From NCBI RefSeq assembly GCF_027947595.1, contig NZ_CP116257.1, positions 4,774,001-4,838,000 on the forward strand: 64,000 nucleotides of DNA, written 5' to 3'. The notes under the pieces were generated by a model that worked only from the letters and a program-made list of their open reading frames with translations, was not told the DNA's origin and ran no database searches. Both the position numbers and the translations under genes were made by a program. Positions 26,548 through 37,121 of the stretch are shown in pieces. This DNA is from Streptomyces lienomycini. GTDB lineage: Bacteria > Actinomycetota > Actinomycetes > Streptomycetales > Streptomycetaceae. The first letter of the stretch is position 1. Each line of letters opens with the position of its first letter.

Positions 26548-26581
26548 GGGCGGCCGGTTCCCCCGTCGGAGCCGGCCGCCC
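26548..26581. terminator. Bidirectional terminator after dhaKLM
   Basis: GGGCGGCCGG (26548-26557) and CCGGCCGCCC (26572-26581) form a perfect 10-bp stem with a 14-base loop. It lies between the convergent dhaM and chitosanase genes. Confidence 0.75.
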
Positions 26582-26634
26582 ACCGGGCTCCGGGCGAGGC
26601 GTGGTGGGACCGGCGGGGCGGCCGGTCGACCGGG

Positions 26635-27492
26635 TCAGTCGCCGTCCAGGAACTTCCGCGCCAGCCGCTCCCCCGCCCGCTCCGCCGCGGTCGTGTCCTC
26701 GATGGGCTCGACCTCGGTGTCCTTGAAGACGATGTACGTCACGTCGGAGGCCACGCCGCCGCCCTGCGGGTCCGCCGGGATGCCGAGGGACCGTGCGGCG
26801 GCGTAGGAGGCCTCGCCGATGAGGTCGCGCGGGCCGACGTCGCCGACGACCGCGTACCGCACCCGGTCGCCGTGCACGACGGCCGCGACCGATCCGCCGC
26901 GGATGTCGTCCGCACGGTGGTCCCAGGTGTCGCTGGGGCCGGGCACGACGACGTAGGGCAGGCGTTCGGCGTCCAGCGGGCGCCCGTCCGACTCCGTGTA
27001 GGCGGTGGCGGGGCTGAAGTGCGGGTCGGTGCGGATGTTGCACCGGTCGCCGGTCCGGCCGTCGCAGTCGACGTCCAGGTCGGCCTTCCAGTACACGGCG
27101 TCGCGCGTGCCGCAGACCGGGATGTCCGCGGGTGCCCCGGCGTCGCTGCGGTAGCGCCCCGCCGAGACGGGTTCGCACTCCCGCACCCTGGCGAGCAGGT
27201 CGGCGGCGCGGACGGGCCCGTCGCCCCCGCTCCGCTTCGGACGGGCGCCGACCCGGGTCTCGGGCCGGGCCCGCGAGGGAGGCGGCGCGGGCTGCTCGGC
27301 CGCCGAGCGCGGGACGGGGCCGATCCGGACTTCGGACCTGTCCGCCCGCAGGAGCCCGGCCCGGTCCGGGGCACCGGGCGGCTGAATCCGCGCCGGCGGG
27401 TCGGGGAGCGGCTCGGGGGGTGCGACGGGGAACGTCGCGGGGGCGAGCAGGGCGGCGCTGGCCGCGACCAGTGTCAGCGACTGGACACGCAC
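26635..27492 (-). CDS. Secreted glycoside hydrolase family 75 chitosanase
   Basis: Endo-chitosanase of 285 residues. It has a signal peptide (VRVQSLTLVAASAALLAPA), a Pro/Arg-rich spacer of about 80 residues, then the GH75 catalytic domain. DAVYWKADLDVDCDG contains the family Asp cluster and RYAVVGDVGPRDLIGEASYA the conserved second block with its Glu. Paired Cys in CEP..PVCGT and CDG..CNI support secretion. GTG 27492 is preceded by AGGAG; the in-frame ATG at 27516 lies upstream of that site. It diverges from a fibronectin-III lipoprotein. Confidence 0.88.
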   Translation of the reverse strand: MRVQSLTLVAASAALLAPATFPVAPPEPLPDPPARIQPPGAPDRAGLLRADRSEVRIGPVPRSAAEQPAPPPSRARPETRVGARPKRSGGDGPVRAADLLARVRECEPVSAGRYRSDAGAPADIPVCGTRDAVYWKADLDVDCDGRTGDRCNIRTDPHFSPATAYTESDGRPLDAERLPYVVVPGPSDTWDHRADDIRGGSVAAVVHGDRVRYAVVGDVGPRDLIGEASYAAARSLGIPADPQGGGVASDVTYIVFKDTEVEPIEDTTAAERAGERLARKFLDGD

Positions 27493-27782
27493 GATGTGGC
27501 CTCTCCTGGGGGACATGGGCGGACACTCGGCCCCATCTGTCCCCGAAACGCCCGCGCGACCACCTTTCGCAGGGCCAGACGGTGCACACCGCAGGTCCGA
27601 GCACCGTTCGGCCCGGGGCGTCCGGCCGGGGAGGGCGGACCGTGCCTGTGCCGGCCCCGGTCCGCCCGGCCGCCCACGCCGGCGCGGGAACGGCGACGAC
27701 AGCGGTCCGCGCCATCTGCCCGAACTCGGCGGGGTGCGCCGGGAGTTCGGTCGTGAGGTGACTCAGCATACGTAACCCTTCC

Positions 27783-27797
27783 GGGTGACCGTCACCC
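27783..27797. promoter_or_regulatory. Palindrome GGGTGAC-C-GTCACCC
   Basis: A perfect 7-bp dyad around one base, 88 bases upstream of the lipoprotein start. It may be an operator for either divergent gene. Confidence 0.5.
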
Positions 27798-27833
27798 ACC
27801 GCCCTCTTGATGTGATCGCGCCATCGGCGTCAT

Positions 27834-27849
27834 ATTGGTCCGGACCATT
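27834..27849. promoter_or_regulatory. DasR-like (dre-type) palindrome
   Basis: ATTGGTCCGGACCATT carries the perfect core TGGTCCGGACCA. As I recall it, the dre consensus bound by the GlcNAc-responsive regulator DasR is ACTGGTCTAGACCACT; 12 of 16 positions agree. It is 35 bases upstream of the FN3 lipoprotein start, beside a chitosanase, which fits amino-sugar control. Confidence 0.6.
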
Positions 27850-27884
27850 GCCGTCGAAGTCGGGGCCGTACTGGAGGCGAAGCC

Positions 27885-28904
27885 GTGCGCGACGTTCCCG
27901 TTCCCCCCGTTGCCCCTCCGGCCTCGGCTCAGGTCCCGTTCCGGCGCCGGTGGGCCCTGCTCCTCTGCGGGGCGCTCGTCCTGCTGACGTCGTCCTGCGG
28001 CCGGGGCGCGAGCGGCGAGGACACGGGCGGCGCGCTGCCCGGGGCGCCCACGGGTGTCACCGCCCGGGCGGGAAGCGCGACGACCGTGCACGTGATGTGG
28101 AACGCGGTCGACGGCGTGCGGACGTACGAGGTGTACCGCGCCGGCACGCTGGTCGAGGAGGTCCCGGCGGCCGAGCGCATGGTGGACGTCACCCGGTTGC
28201 GCCCCTCGACGGCGTACGCGTTCACCGTGCGGGCGCGCGACGCCGACGGGCGGCTGGGACCGCGCAGCCGCGAGGTGCGGGCGACCACACCCGCCGCGGT
28301 GGCCGACGACTCCGCTCCCACGCGGCCGGGCGACGTCCGCGGCCGGGCGGTGGACAGCCGGGCGGTCCAGCTCACCTGGTCCGCCGCGAGGGACGACCGC
28401 GGCGTGGCGTCGTACGACGTCTACCAGGGCGACACGAAGGTGCACAGCGTCGGTGGCAACCAGACGGCGGCCGTGGTCACGGGGCTGCGGGCGGGCACCC
28501 GCTACTCCTTCACCGTCCGGGCGCGGGACGCCGCCGACAACGTCTCCCCCGCCGGAGCCGCCGTCCGGCTCACCACTCCGGGCTCCGACGACGGACACGC
28601 CACCGCGCCGACCGGTCTGCGCGCCGCCTCGCACCGGGCCGACGGGGCGTACTACCTCGACCTCGCCTGGGTCCCGCCGCGCACCGACGCCCCGGTGACC
28701 GAGTACCAGATCCACCTGGACGGCCGTGCGGCCACCTCGCTGGTCTACGGTGCCGAGGCGCCGCGCGACCGCGCCGAGTACAGCTTCTACGCGGGGCGCG
28801 AGGCCGGGGTCACGCACCGGGTGCGGATCCGGGCGAGGCTGGCCGACGGGACCTGGGGCGGCTTCTCGGCGGAGCGGAAGGTGACCCTGGGCGCGGGCCG
28901 CTGA
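27885..28904 (+). CDS. Lipoprotein with three fibronectin type III domains
   Basis: The 339-residue protein has a basic N-terminus, a hydrophobic stretch and a lipobox (LVLLTSSC, Cys about 38), so it is probably anchored outside. Three FN3 repeats follow: about 50-145, 145-240 and 245-339. The first two are clear (VTARAGSATTVHVMWNAVDG; GRAVDSRAVQLTWSAARDD; endings AFTVRARDADG and SFTVRARDAADN). No catalytic domain is seen. Such proteins may bind polysaccharide or present partner enzymes. GTG start follows GGAGG. Confidence 0.87.
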   Translation: MRDVPVPPVAPPASAQVPFRRRWALLLCGALVLLTSSCGRGASGEDTGGALPGAPTGVTARAGSATTVHVMWNAVDGVRTYEVYRAGTLVEEVPAAERMVDVTRLRPSTAYAFTVRARDADGRLGPRSREVRATTPAAVADDSAPTRPGDVRGRAVDSRAVQLTWSAARDDRGVASYDVYQGDTKVHSVGGNQTAAVVTGLRAGTRYSFTVRARDAADNVSPAGAAVRLTTPGSDDGHATAPTGLRAASHRADGAYYLDLAWVPPRTDAPVTEYQIHLDGRAATSLVYGAEAPRDRAEYSFYAGREAGVTHRVRIRARLADGTWGGFSAERKVTLGAGR

Positions 28905-29075
28905 CGTGCCGCCCGGCCGGCTGCCACCCGGCTCGGTGAGCGCGTCACCTGGCCGGTCGCGCTCCGCATGCGGGCAGGGTCGCCGCCCTGTTGGCTGCCA
29001 GAGGGGGCACGGGCGTTCCCGATCCCGGCGGCGCAAGGGATGTACCGCCGACCGTGCCGCCGGAGGGCAGTCCAC

Positions 29076-29627
29076 ATGCGCATCTCATCGCCGCTTCTCC
29101 GCTTCGGCGCGACCGTGGCGGTCGCCGCCGCGCTGCCCGTCGCGCTGTCCGCCGGGCCGGCTCTGGCGGGGCCCGGGATCTCCGTGAGCACCACCGGGAC
29201 CACGGTGTCGGTCACGACCACGGCCTGCGCCCAGTTGAACGGCAGTTGGGGCACCGCCTCGCTGCTCACCAGCAGCCAGCGGGACTTCGCCCAGGGGCGT
29301 CAGGTGGCGCTGTCCGGCAGTGGTTCGGGCCAGTCCGCGGCCTGGTCGGGCATCACGCCGGGCACCTACACGGTGATCGTCATGTGCTCGAACAACAGCA
29401 CCGCCGGCACCCAGACGGTCATCGTCTCCTCGGCGCCCTCCCCCGCGCCCAGCCGCTCCGCCGTGCCCTCTCCGTCCGCGTCGCCGGGCGGTGTCATGGG
29501 CGGTCTCGGCGGGGCCGTCCAGGACTACGGGACGGCCACCCTGGTGGGGGGCGGGGCGCTGGTGGGCGCGGGCGTCATCGCCGCGGCCTGGTTCCTGCGC
29601 CGCCGCTCGAAGCCGTACCGCTTCTGA
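29076..29627 (+). CDS. Small secreted, C-terminally membrane-anchored protein
   Basis: The 183-residue protein has a signal peptide ending at ALAGP. A Ser/Thr/Gly-rich domain follows with one Cys pair (TTACAQLN and VIVMCSNNS), then a Pro/Ser linker (APSPAPSRSAVPSPSASPGG). A C-terminal hydrophobic helix ends in RRRSKPYRF. This looks like a wall-spanning surface protein without an LPXTG motif. ATG 29076 follows GGAGGG; the in-frame upstream extension lacks a ribosome site. Function not recognised. Confidence 0.8.
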   Translation: MRISSPLLRFGATVAVAAALPVALSAGPALAGPGISVSTTGTTVSVTTTACAQLNGSWGTASLLTSSQRDFAQGRQVALSGSGSGQSAAWSGITPGTYTVIVMCSNNSTAGTQTVIVSSAPSPAPSRSAVPSPSASPGGVMGGLGGAVQDYGTATLVGGGALVGAGVIAAAWFLRRRSKPYRF

Positions 29628-29661
29628 GCGGGGCCGAAGCACAGCGCCGCGGGCGCCGCGG

Positions 29662-30213
29662 TCAGGCCGGTCCGTCGCCGGGCAGTTCGGCGAACTCCGC
29701 CAGCGCGCGTCCGAGCCACTGGGTCCAGAACGTCTCCAGGTCGATTCCGGCCCGCAGCACCAGGTGCCGGAGCCGGTCCTCGGCGCTGTCCCGGCCGGGC
29801 GGGAAGTCCCGCTTCTCGATCGCCTCGTACTCGGCCAACTGCCGTTCGTGCAGCTCCAGGTGGCGGCGCAGGTCCGCCTCGACACCGGCGGTGCCGACCA
29901 CGGCGGCGGCGCGCAGCCGCAGCAGCATCGTGTCCCGCAGCGGCTTGGGGTCGTGCGGGGCGGCGGTCCAGCGGGCCAGTTCGTCGCGGCCCGCGGGCAG
30001 GACCTCGTAGGACTTCTTCTGTCCGCGGGCCGGCTGCTGGCCGGGCAGCGCGCGGATCAGCCCCTCGGCCTCCAGTCTTCCCAGCTCGCGGTAGATCTGC
30101 TGGTGCGTCGCCGACCAGAAGTAGCCGATCGACCGGTCGAACCTGCGGGTCAGCTCCAGCCCCGACGACGGCTTTTCGACCAGGGCGGTGAGGATCGCGT
30201 GCGGGAGTGACAT
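29662..30213 (-). CDS. PadR-family transcriptional regulator
   Basis: The 183-residue product has an N-terminal winged helix (SLPHAILTALVEKPSSGLEL, FWSATHQQIYRELGRLEAEG) and the C-terminal PadR_C (Vir_act_alpha_C) dimer domain. It starts 43 bases downstream of the fadH-like gene on the same strand, so both may be in one transcript. The ligand is unknown; PadR proteins often sense phenolic or antibiotic compounds. Confidence 0.9.
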   Translation of the reverse strand: MSLPHAILTALVEKPSSGLELTRRFDRSIGYFWSATHQQIYRELGRLEAEGLIRALPGQQPARGQKKSYEVLPAGRDELARWTAAPHDPKPLRDTMLLRLRAAAVVGTAGVEADLRRHLELHERQLAEYEAIEKRDFPPGRDSAEDRLRHLVLRAGIDLETFWTQWLGRALAEFAELPGDGPA

Positions 30214-30255
30214 GGGCTCATCCTAGGGACGGGCCCGCCCTCCGCCCGCCCTCCC

Positions 30256-32298
<2,043 letters not shown>

Positions 32299-32321
32299 TC
32301 AGTTGTAGAGGACCGCCGCCT

Positions 32322-32345
32322 CTTTGTGCAACTAGTTGCACAAAG
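32322..32345. promoter_or_regulatory. 24-bp perfect palindrome upstream of fadH
   Basis: Arms CTTTGTGCAACT and AGTTGCACAAAG meet without a gap. The inner half-sites GTGCAAC and GTTGCAC recall MarR/SlyA-type operators. It lies in the promoter region of the leftward fadH gene, whose -10 would fall within about 40 bases. Confidence 0.8.
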
Positions 32346-32384
32346 GGGCGGCGCACACCACACCGGGCGCCCGGCAGGCTCGTG

Positions 32385-32756
32385 TCAGCGGCTCTCCAGC
32401 CGTACGTGCAGTTCCCGTTCCTGGTCCCCGGAGGCCGTGCTCAGGTCCTGCACGGTGAACAGGGAGTCCAAGGTGGTGCGGAACCTGTCGATCGCCCAGT
32501 AGCCGCCCTGCACGTCGGCGTCCACGGACGCGGCGAGCCGGGCGGGGTCGCACTCGCCCCGCCGGGCGTCGGCCACGTCGTAGGTGCCGAGCCACACGGT
32601 CGGGCGCACCTCGTGGTACTCCCGCGTCACGTCGCCCGTGTGCCGGTCGGAGGAGAAGCAGGCGCACAGCGCGTCGAACACGGTCCGGGCGTCCTCCTTG
32701 CTGCACCCGCTCAGCTCCACCGAGACGGACTCCGGGTGCGGTCGCTCACCGTCCAT
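32385..32756 (-). CDS. Hypothetical protein, 123 residues
   Basis: A small acidic cytosolic protein with no signal peptide or membrane span. ATG 32756 is chosen because GAGGAG lies eight bases upstream. Features seen: ESVSVELSGCSKEDARTVFD at the N-terminus, a second Cys pair (ALCACF), and YHEVRPTVWLGTYDVAD. I do not recognise the family. It stands upstream of fadH on the same strand, but the fadH palindrome between them suggests separate transcription. Confidence 0.7.
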   Translation of the reverse strand: MDGERPHPESVSVELSGCSKEDARTVFDALCACFSSDRHTGDVTREYHEVRPTVWLGTYDVADARRGECDPARLAASVDADVQGGYWAIDRFRTTLDSLFTVQDLSTASGDQERELHVRLESR

Positions 32757-32826
32757 CGTGATCGCTCCTCTCATGGCCCATACCACCAGAAAAGCACCTT
32801 GCGCGGCGTGGCGCGAAGGGGCCGGG

Positions 32827-33720
32827 TCAGCCCCGGGTGAAGCGGTACGTCTTGCTGTCGGTCAGCACGCAGAAGCCGGGTGACACGACGATCACGCGCA
32901 GGGTGCCGGTGCGGCGGTCGTAGTCGACGCCCTCCGCCTCGAAGCCGCCGGAGCAGGCACTGCGCAGCGGCAGCTGACGCAGGGCGGTGACGTGTCCGGT
33001 GACATCGGCGGTGCCGCTCGGCGCCGCCGACAGGTCGATCCGCAGCAGCGGTTTGGTGATCCCGAAGAGGGTGCCCTCCGGGTCGTCGGAGGAGCACAGC
33101 AGCGTGGTCGCGTCGTCGAGGAAGTCGCAGCCCTGGACGTCGCGCACGGCGTGGTCCAGGTGGACGGTGGCCGCCTGCGGGAGGTTCGCCGAGGGCGAGG
33201 TGGCGGGGTTGACGCCGGGGGTCGGGAAGACCAGCAGCCGGTTCATGGTGCCCCACTCGCCCGCCAGCATCCACTGGCCGTCCGGCGTCACGGCGGACCA
33301 CGAGTTGTTCCGCGCCTCGCCCGCGCTCAGCGTGTGCACGTACTCGGACCAGCTCCCGTCCGGGGCCTGCACGCGGAACATCTTGGTGTTCCCGTCGTCC
33401 CGCTGGTACGGCTCGATGTAGTGGCCGTCGTACGAGGCGTCGGGGTCGCCGACGTGGTTCCAGCCCCGGACACCGAGGCCGAGGGGGATGGTGCCGATGC
33501 CGGTGTAGCGGTTGGGGCTGCCCGCGGGGACCTCCACCGAGGCCAGGCCCTGGCTCTCGGTCAGCGGGTCGGCGCGGTCGGAACCGGCCTCGGTCCAGGT
33601 CTCGGCGGCGGGGTCGGCCGCCGCCGCCGGACCGGCGAGGCCGAGGGTGAGGGAGAGGGCGAGGACGGCGAGTCCGGTCGTCAGGACGGTGTGACAACGT
33701 TGCCGGGCGCGCAGGGACAT
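32827..33720 (-). CDS. Secreted protein of unknown function, beta-propeller-like
   Basis: The 297-residue protein has a clear signal peptide (VLALSLTLGLAGPAAA). The mature part has repeated beta-rich blocks such as GLGVRGWNHVGDPDASYDGH, FRVQAPDGSWSEYVHTLS and AEGVDYDRRTGTLRVIVVSP. These resemble the arylesterase/SdiA-like or WD-type propeller of secreted actinobacterial proteins. Three Cys pairs in the mature part support export. ATG 33720 follows GAGGAG. Function not assigned. Confidence 0.78.
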   Translation of the reverse strand: MSLRARQRCHTVLTTGLAVLALSLTLGLAGPAAAADPAAETWTEAGSDRADPLTESQGLASVEVPAGSPNRYTGIGTIPLGLGVRGWNHVGDPDASYDGHYIEPYQRDDGNTKMFRVQAPDGSWSEYVHTLSAGEARNNSWSAVTPDGQWMLAGEWGTMNRLLVFPTPGVNPATSPSANLPQAATVHLDHAVRDVQGCDFLDDATTLLCSSDDPEGTLFGITKPLLRIDLSAAPSGTADVTGHVTALRQLPLRSACSGGFEAEGVDYDRRTGTLRVIVVSPGFCVLTDSKTYRFTRG

Positions 33721-33863
33721 GGGTCTCCTCGTGGGGTGGCCGGGCGGCACGGGTGTGGGGCGCTCGGCGCACAGTCTGGACCGCCGCCGAAGTCATGTAC
33801 AGACCAACTCCGGACGCGCTTCGCACGGCGGTCGACTCCCTCGGGGACGCCGGACGGGGGCGG

Positions 33864-34709
33864 TCAGCCCCTGACGCCGATCACCACATGGGCGTACAGC
33901 TCCTCGCAGACCGCGAGGCGGGTGGTCAGGCCGGCCCGGGTGAAGGCGGCGACGGCGGCGGGTGCCTGGCGTTCACTCGTCTCGACCAGCAGGCAGCCGC
34001 CGGGCGCGAGCCAGTCGGGCGCCTCGGCCGCGACCCTGCGCAGCACGTCGAGGCCGTCGGCGCCGCCGTCGAGGGCGACCAGCGGTTCGTGTTCGCGGGC
34101 CTCGGCCGGCAGCAGGGCGACCTCGCCGGTGGGGACGTACGGCACATTGGCCGCGAGGATGTCCACCCGGCCGCGCAGGGCGTCGGGCAACGCCTCGAAG
34201 AGGTCGCCGGCGTACACCAGGCCGCCCGCGTCCGCGAGGTTGCCCCGGGCGCAGCGCACGGCGGCCGGATCGACGTCGGCGGCGTGCACCTCGGGCCGGT
34301 CGAGCGCGGCGCCCAGGGCCGCGCCGACGGCGCCGGACCCGCAGCACAGGTCCACGACGACGTCCGCGTGCGGCGCGTGGGCGAGCGCCTCGGACACCAG
34401 GAACTCGGTGCGTCGGCGGGGCACGAAGACGCCGGGGGCGACCCCGATGCGCAGGCCGCGGAACTCGGCCCAGCCGAGGACGAGTTCGAGAGGCAGCCCG
34501 GTGACGCGGCGGTCCACCAGCGCGACGAGTTCCGCGGCGGTGCGGGCGGCCGTCAGGATGAGCGACGCCTCGTCCTCGGCGAAGACGCACCCGGCGGCGC
34601 GCAGGGCGGCCACGACGGAGTCACCCGATGGCAGGGAGGGCGAGAAGAGGACCGCGGGGGACGAGGAGGGCGCGGACGACGAAGGGGAGGAAGGGGAAGC
34701 GTGAGGCAT
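33864..34709 (-). CDS. Putative protein N5-glutamine methyltransferase (PrmC/HemK-like paralog)
   Basis: The 281-residue SAM enzyme has a Ser/Pro-rich N-terminus, an alpha-helical domain (about 30-105: VFVPRRRTEFLVSEAL) and the methyltransferase fold with VVDLCCGSGAVGAALGAAL. The diagnostic NPPY is here NVPY (DILAANVPYVPTGEVALLP), which marks the actinobacterial paralog group rather than true PrmC. A release-factor or ribosomal protein target is possible but unproven. It is a single gene, not next to prfA. Confidence 0.83.
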   Translation of the reverse strand: MPHASPSSPSSSAPSSSPAVLFSPSLPSGDSVVAALRAAGCVFAEDEASLILTAARTAAELVALVDRRVTGLPLELVLGWAEFRGLRIGVAPGVFVPRRRTEFLVSEALAHAPHADVVVDLCCGSGAVGAALGAALDRPEVHAADVDPAAVRCARGNLADAGGLVYAGDLFEALPDALRGRVDILAANVPYVPTGEVALLPAEAREHEPLVALDGGADGLDVLRRVAAEAPDWLAPGGCLLVETSERQAPAAVAAFTRAGLTTRLAVCEELYAHVVIGVRG

Positions 34710-34937
34710 GGAAGCCGAGAGCCTTTCGGGAACCGAAGGGCGCTCTCACGGTCACCCGTTGCCGGTGACCGCACTGCCGTGAGGTGAGAGCACCCGGGCC
34801 GACACAGCGGTGATGGGTCTCACCTCCAAGGCGTCCGAAGGCCGGGGCGGTCCGCGGCCGTCGGTCACACTACCCCAACGACCGGGCGCCGCAGGAGCCC
34901 TGGAGACCGGAGGCGGCCGACTCGCGTCCCCCCTCGA

Positions 34938-34952
34938 GTTGTACTGTGCAAC
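34938..34952. promoter_or_regulatory. Candidate MarR operator
   Basis: GTTGTAC-T-GTGCAAC, an imperfect dyad (one mismatch), lies 22 bases upstream of the MarR gene start. Its half-site GTTGYAC also makes up the inner part of the fadH palindrome 2.6 kb away. Confidence 0.6.
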
Positions 34953-34973
34953 CAGCGATGCGGAGGAGGACCT

Positions 34974-35468
34974 GTGCCGGCTGCCGGGAGACCCGAGGAG
35001 ACGACCGCCGCCCCGGGCGGGCGCCCGGCGGACGCGGCCGTGGAGACCATCCAGCGCGAGATGACGGCCTTCGCCCGCCGGGCCCGCGCCTCGGCGGGAC
35101 GCATGCACCCGGAGCTGTCGCTGGTGTCGTACACGCTGCTCGGGCATCTGGAGGAGCGGGACGGCCTGCGGGCCACGGACCTGGCCGCCCACTACGCCCT
35201 GGACAAGTCCACCGTCAGCCGCCAGGTGTCCGCGCTGGAGCGCGCCGGGCTGATCGAACGGCGTGTCGACCCGGACGACCACCGCGTCCAGGTCCTGCAC
35301 CTGACGGGGTCCGGGCGGCGCGTCCTGGCCCAGGTCACCGAGCGCCGGCGGGCCGCCTTCCGGGAGCGGCTCGCGCGGTGGCCCGAGGACGACCTGCTCC
35401 GCTTCGCCGCGTATCTGGAGCGGTACAACGCGTGGCCGGGGCCCGACCGGGGCGAGGAGCGGGCCTGA
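34974..35468 (+). CDS. MarR-family transcriptional regulator
   Basis: The 164-residue winged-helix protein has GLRATDLAAHYALDKSTVSR as recognition helix region and ERAGLIERRVDPDDHRVQVL as the beta wing with its Asp-Arg pair. GTG 34974 follows GGAGGAGG. It probably autoregulates via the dyad at 34938. A link to the fadH palindrome or to the following oxidoreductase genes is inference. Confidence 0.9.
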   Translation: MPAAGRPEETTAAPGGRPADAAVETIQREMTAFARRARASAGRMHPELSLVSYTLLGHLEERDGLRATDLAAHYALDKSTVSRQVSALERAGLIERRVDPDDHRVQVLHLTGSGRRVLAQVTERRRAAFRERLARWPEDDLLRFAAYLERYNAWPGPDRGEERA

Positions 35469-35559
35469 GCAGCGCTCCGGGACACGTACCGTGGACGGGT
35501 ACGCACTGATCACGCAGGCCGCGGGCAGCCCGCCCCGACGGCCCGAAAGGCCCCACCGC

Positions 35560-36165
35560 ATGAACACCACCCGAGGCTTCACCGGGCGTCCGCGCGCCGC
35601 CCGGCCGGGGCTGCCGCCCGGCCAGTACGACGCGGGCGACGACTGGCCCGTGCTGTCCGCCGAGGTCACCCCCGACATCGCGCCCGCCGACTGGACCTTC
35701 GCGGTGGGCGGTCTCGTCGCCGAGCCCCGCGCCTGGGACCTGGCCGGGGCCCGCGGACTGCCGGCGTCCGCGTACGCGGGCGACATCCACTGCGTCACCG
35801 GCTGGTCGAAGTTCGGGGTGCGGTTCGGCGGCGCGTCCCTGGACGCCTTCCTGGACGCGGCGGGCCCACTGCCGTCCGCCACGCACGCCGTCGCCCGGTC
35901 CCACACCGGCTACACGGCGAACCTGCCGCTCGCGGACCTGACCGGCGGGCGGGCCTGGATCGTGTGGGAGTACGACGGGCGGCCGCTGGCCCCCGAGCAC
36001 GGCGGTCCGGCGCGGCTGGTCGTCCCGCACCTGTACTTCTGGAAGAGCGTCAAGTGGATCGCGTCCCTGGACCTGCTGGACCACGACGAGCCGGGCTTCT
36101 GGGAGCGCAACGGGTACCACGCGCGCGGAAACCCCTGGCGGGAGCAGCGGTACTCCGGTGACTGA
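35560..36165 (+). CDS. Sulfite oxidase-like molybdopterin-dependent oxidoreductase
   Basis: The 201-residue protein consists of the Mo-pterin domain alone, without heme or dimerisation domain. The molybdenum ligand Cys is in AGDIHCVTGWSKFGVRFGG, and the C-terminal WIVWEYDGRPLAPEHGGP, LVVPHLYFWKSVKWI and ERNGYHARGNPW are typical. It is YedY/MsrP-like but has no Tat signal, so it acts in the cytosol. ATG 35560 follows AAAGG. The next gene overlaps by 8 bases and encodes a matching flavin reductase. Confidence 0.87.
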   Translation: MNTTRGFTGRPRAARPGLPPGQYDAGDDWPVLSAEVTPDIAPADWTFAVGGLVAEPRAWDLAGARGLPASAYAGDIHCVTGWSKFGVRFGGASLDAFLDAAGPLPSATHAVARSHTGYTANLPLADLTGGRAWIVWEYDGRPLAPEHGGPARLVVPHLYFWKSVKWIASLDLLDHDEPGFWERNGYHARGNPWREQRYSGD

Positions 36166-36934
36166 GACGGCGACGCACACGGCAGGCGGTTCCACTGCCC
36201 CGGCGCGGTTCGCGGTGCCGGGACGCGTCGAGGTGAACGGCGAGGCGGCCGGGACGTGGCGCACGGCCACGCTCACGGAGATCCGCCGCGAGACGCCCCG
36301 CGCCTCGACCTTCCGGCTCGCCGTGCCCGGCTGGGCGGGCCACGTGCCGGGCCAGCACCTGATGCTGCGGCTCACCGCCGAGGACGGCTACCGCGCCCAG
36401 CGGCACTACTCGCTGGCGTCCGCGCCGGACGACTCCGGGCACATCGAGCTGACCCTCGACCACGTGCCCGACGGAGAGGTGTCCGGCTGGTTCCACACGG
36501 TGGCGCGGCCCGGTGACGAGATCGAGGTGCGCGGCCCGCTCAGCGGCTTCTTCGCGTGGCCCGGCGACAGGCCCGCCCTGCTGCTCGGCGCGGGTTCCGG
36601 CGTCGTCCCGCTGATGTCGATGGTGCGGCACCACCGGGCGCGGGGCCTGAGGGTGCCGCTGCGTCTCCTGGTCTCCGCGCGCGGCCCCGAGGAGCTGATC
36701 TACGCCCGTGAGTTCGGCGTGGAAACGACACCCGTGTTCACCCGGACCGCGCCGGCCGGGACGCCGGTGGGCCGGCTGGCGTCCGCGCACCTGGCGCCGC
36801 TCCTGTCCGAGCCGCCCGCCGGCGGCTGGGAGGCCTACGTGTGCGGGTCCAACTCCTTCGCGGAACACGCGTCACGGCTGCTGGTCGCGGCCGGACAGCC
36901 GGTGGACCGGATCCGGATCGAGCGCTTCGGCTGA
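36158..36934 (+). CDS. Ferredoxin-NADP reductase-type flavoprotein (oxidoreductase partner)
   Basis: The 258-residue FAD/NAD(P) reductase lacks a 2Fe-2S domain. FAD site: AQRHYSLASAPDDSG (RxYS), GEVSGWFHTVARPGDEIEV. NAD(P) site: ALLLGAGSGVVPLMSMVRHH and EAYVCGSNSFAE. It overlaps the molybdoenzyme gene, starting at GTG, and probably supplies or receives electrons for it. Confidence 0.88.
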   Translation: MTETATHTAGGSTAPARFAVPGRVEVNGEAAGTWRTATLTEIRRETPRASTFRLAVPGWAGHVPGQHLMLRLTAEDGYRAQRHYSLASAPDDSGHIELTLDHVPDGEVSGWFHTVARPGDEIEVRGPLSGFFAWPGDRPALLLGAGSGVVPLMSMVRHHRARGLRVPLRLLVSARGPEELIYAREFGVETTPVFTRTAPAGTPVGRLASAHLAPLLSEPPAGGWEAYVCGSNSFAEHASRLLVAAGQPVDRIRIERFG

Positions 36935-37121
36935 CCCACGCCGGGACCCGCACCGGATTCGTGCCCGGACCCCGCCCCGAGGGGTGAGCGAGGCACGCAG
37001 GACTGGGTACCAGATGAGTGCGGGCACTCGCACACGTGGCGCGACACGAGGATGCGGCGGCCACCGTGCTCGTACGGCCGTCCGTCCAACCTCCGGTCGC
37101 GGTGATCGCGGGGAGGTCGAC

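Larger units (their letters stand above)
27493..27884. other. Divergent promoter region of chitosanase and FN3 lipoprotein
   Basis: No gene is supported in these 392 bases. Two dyads lie near the lipoprotein side, at 27783-27797 and 27834-27849. The chitosanase side is GC-rich with no clear promoter elements. Confidence 0.6.
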
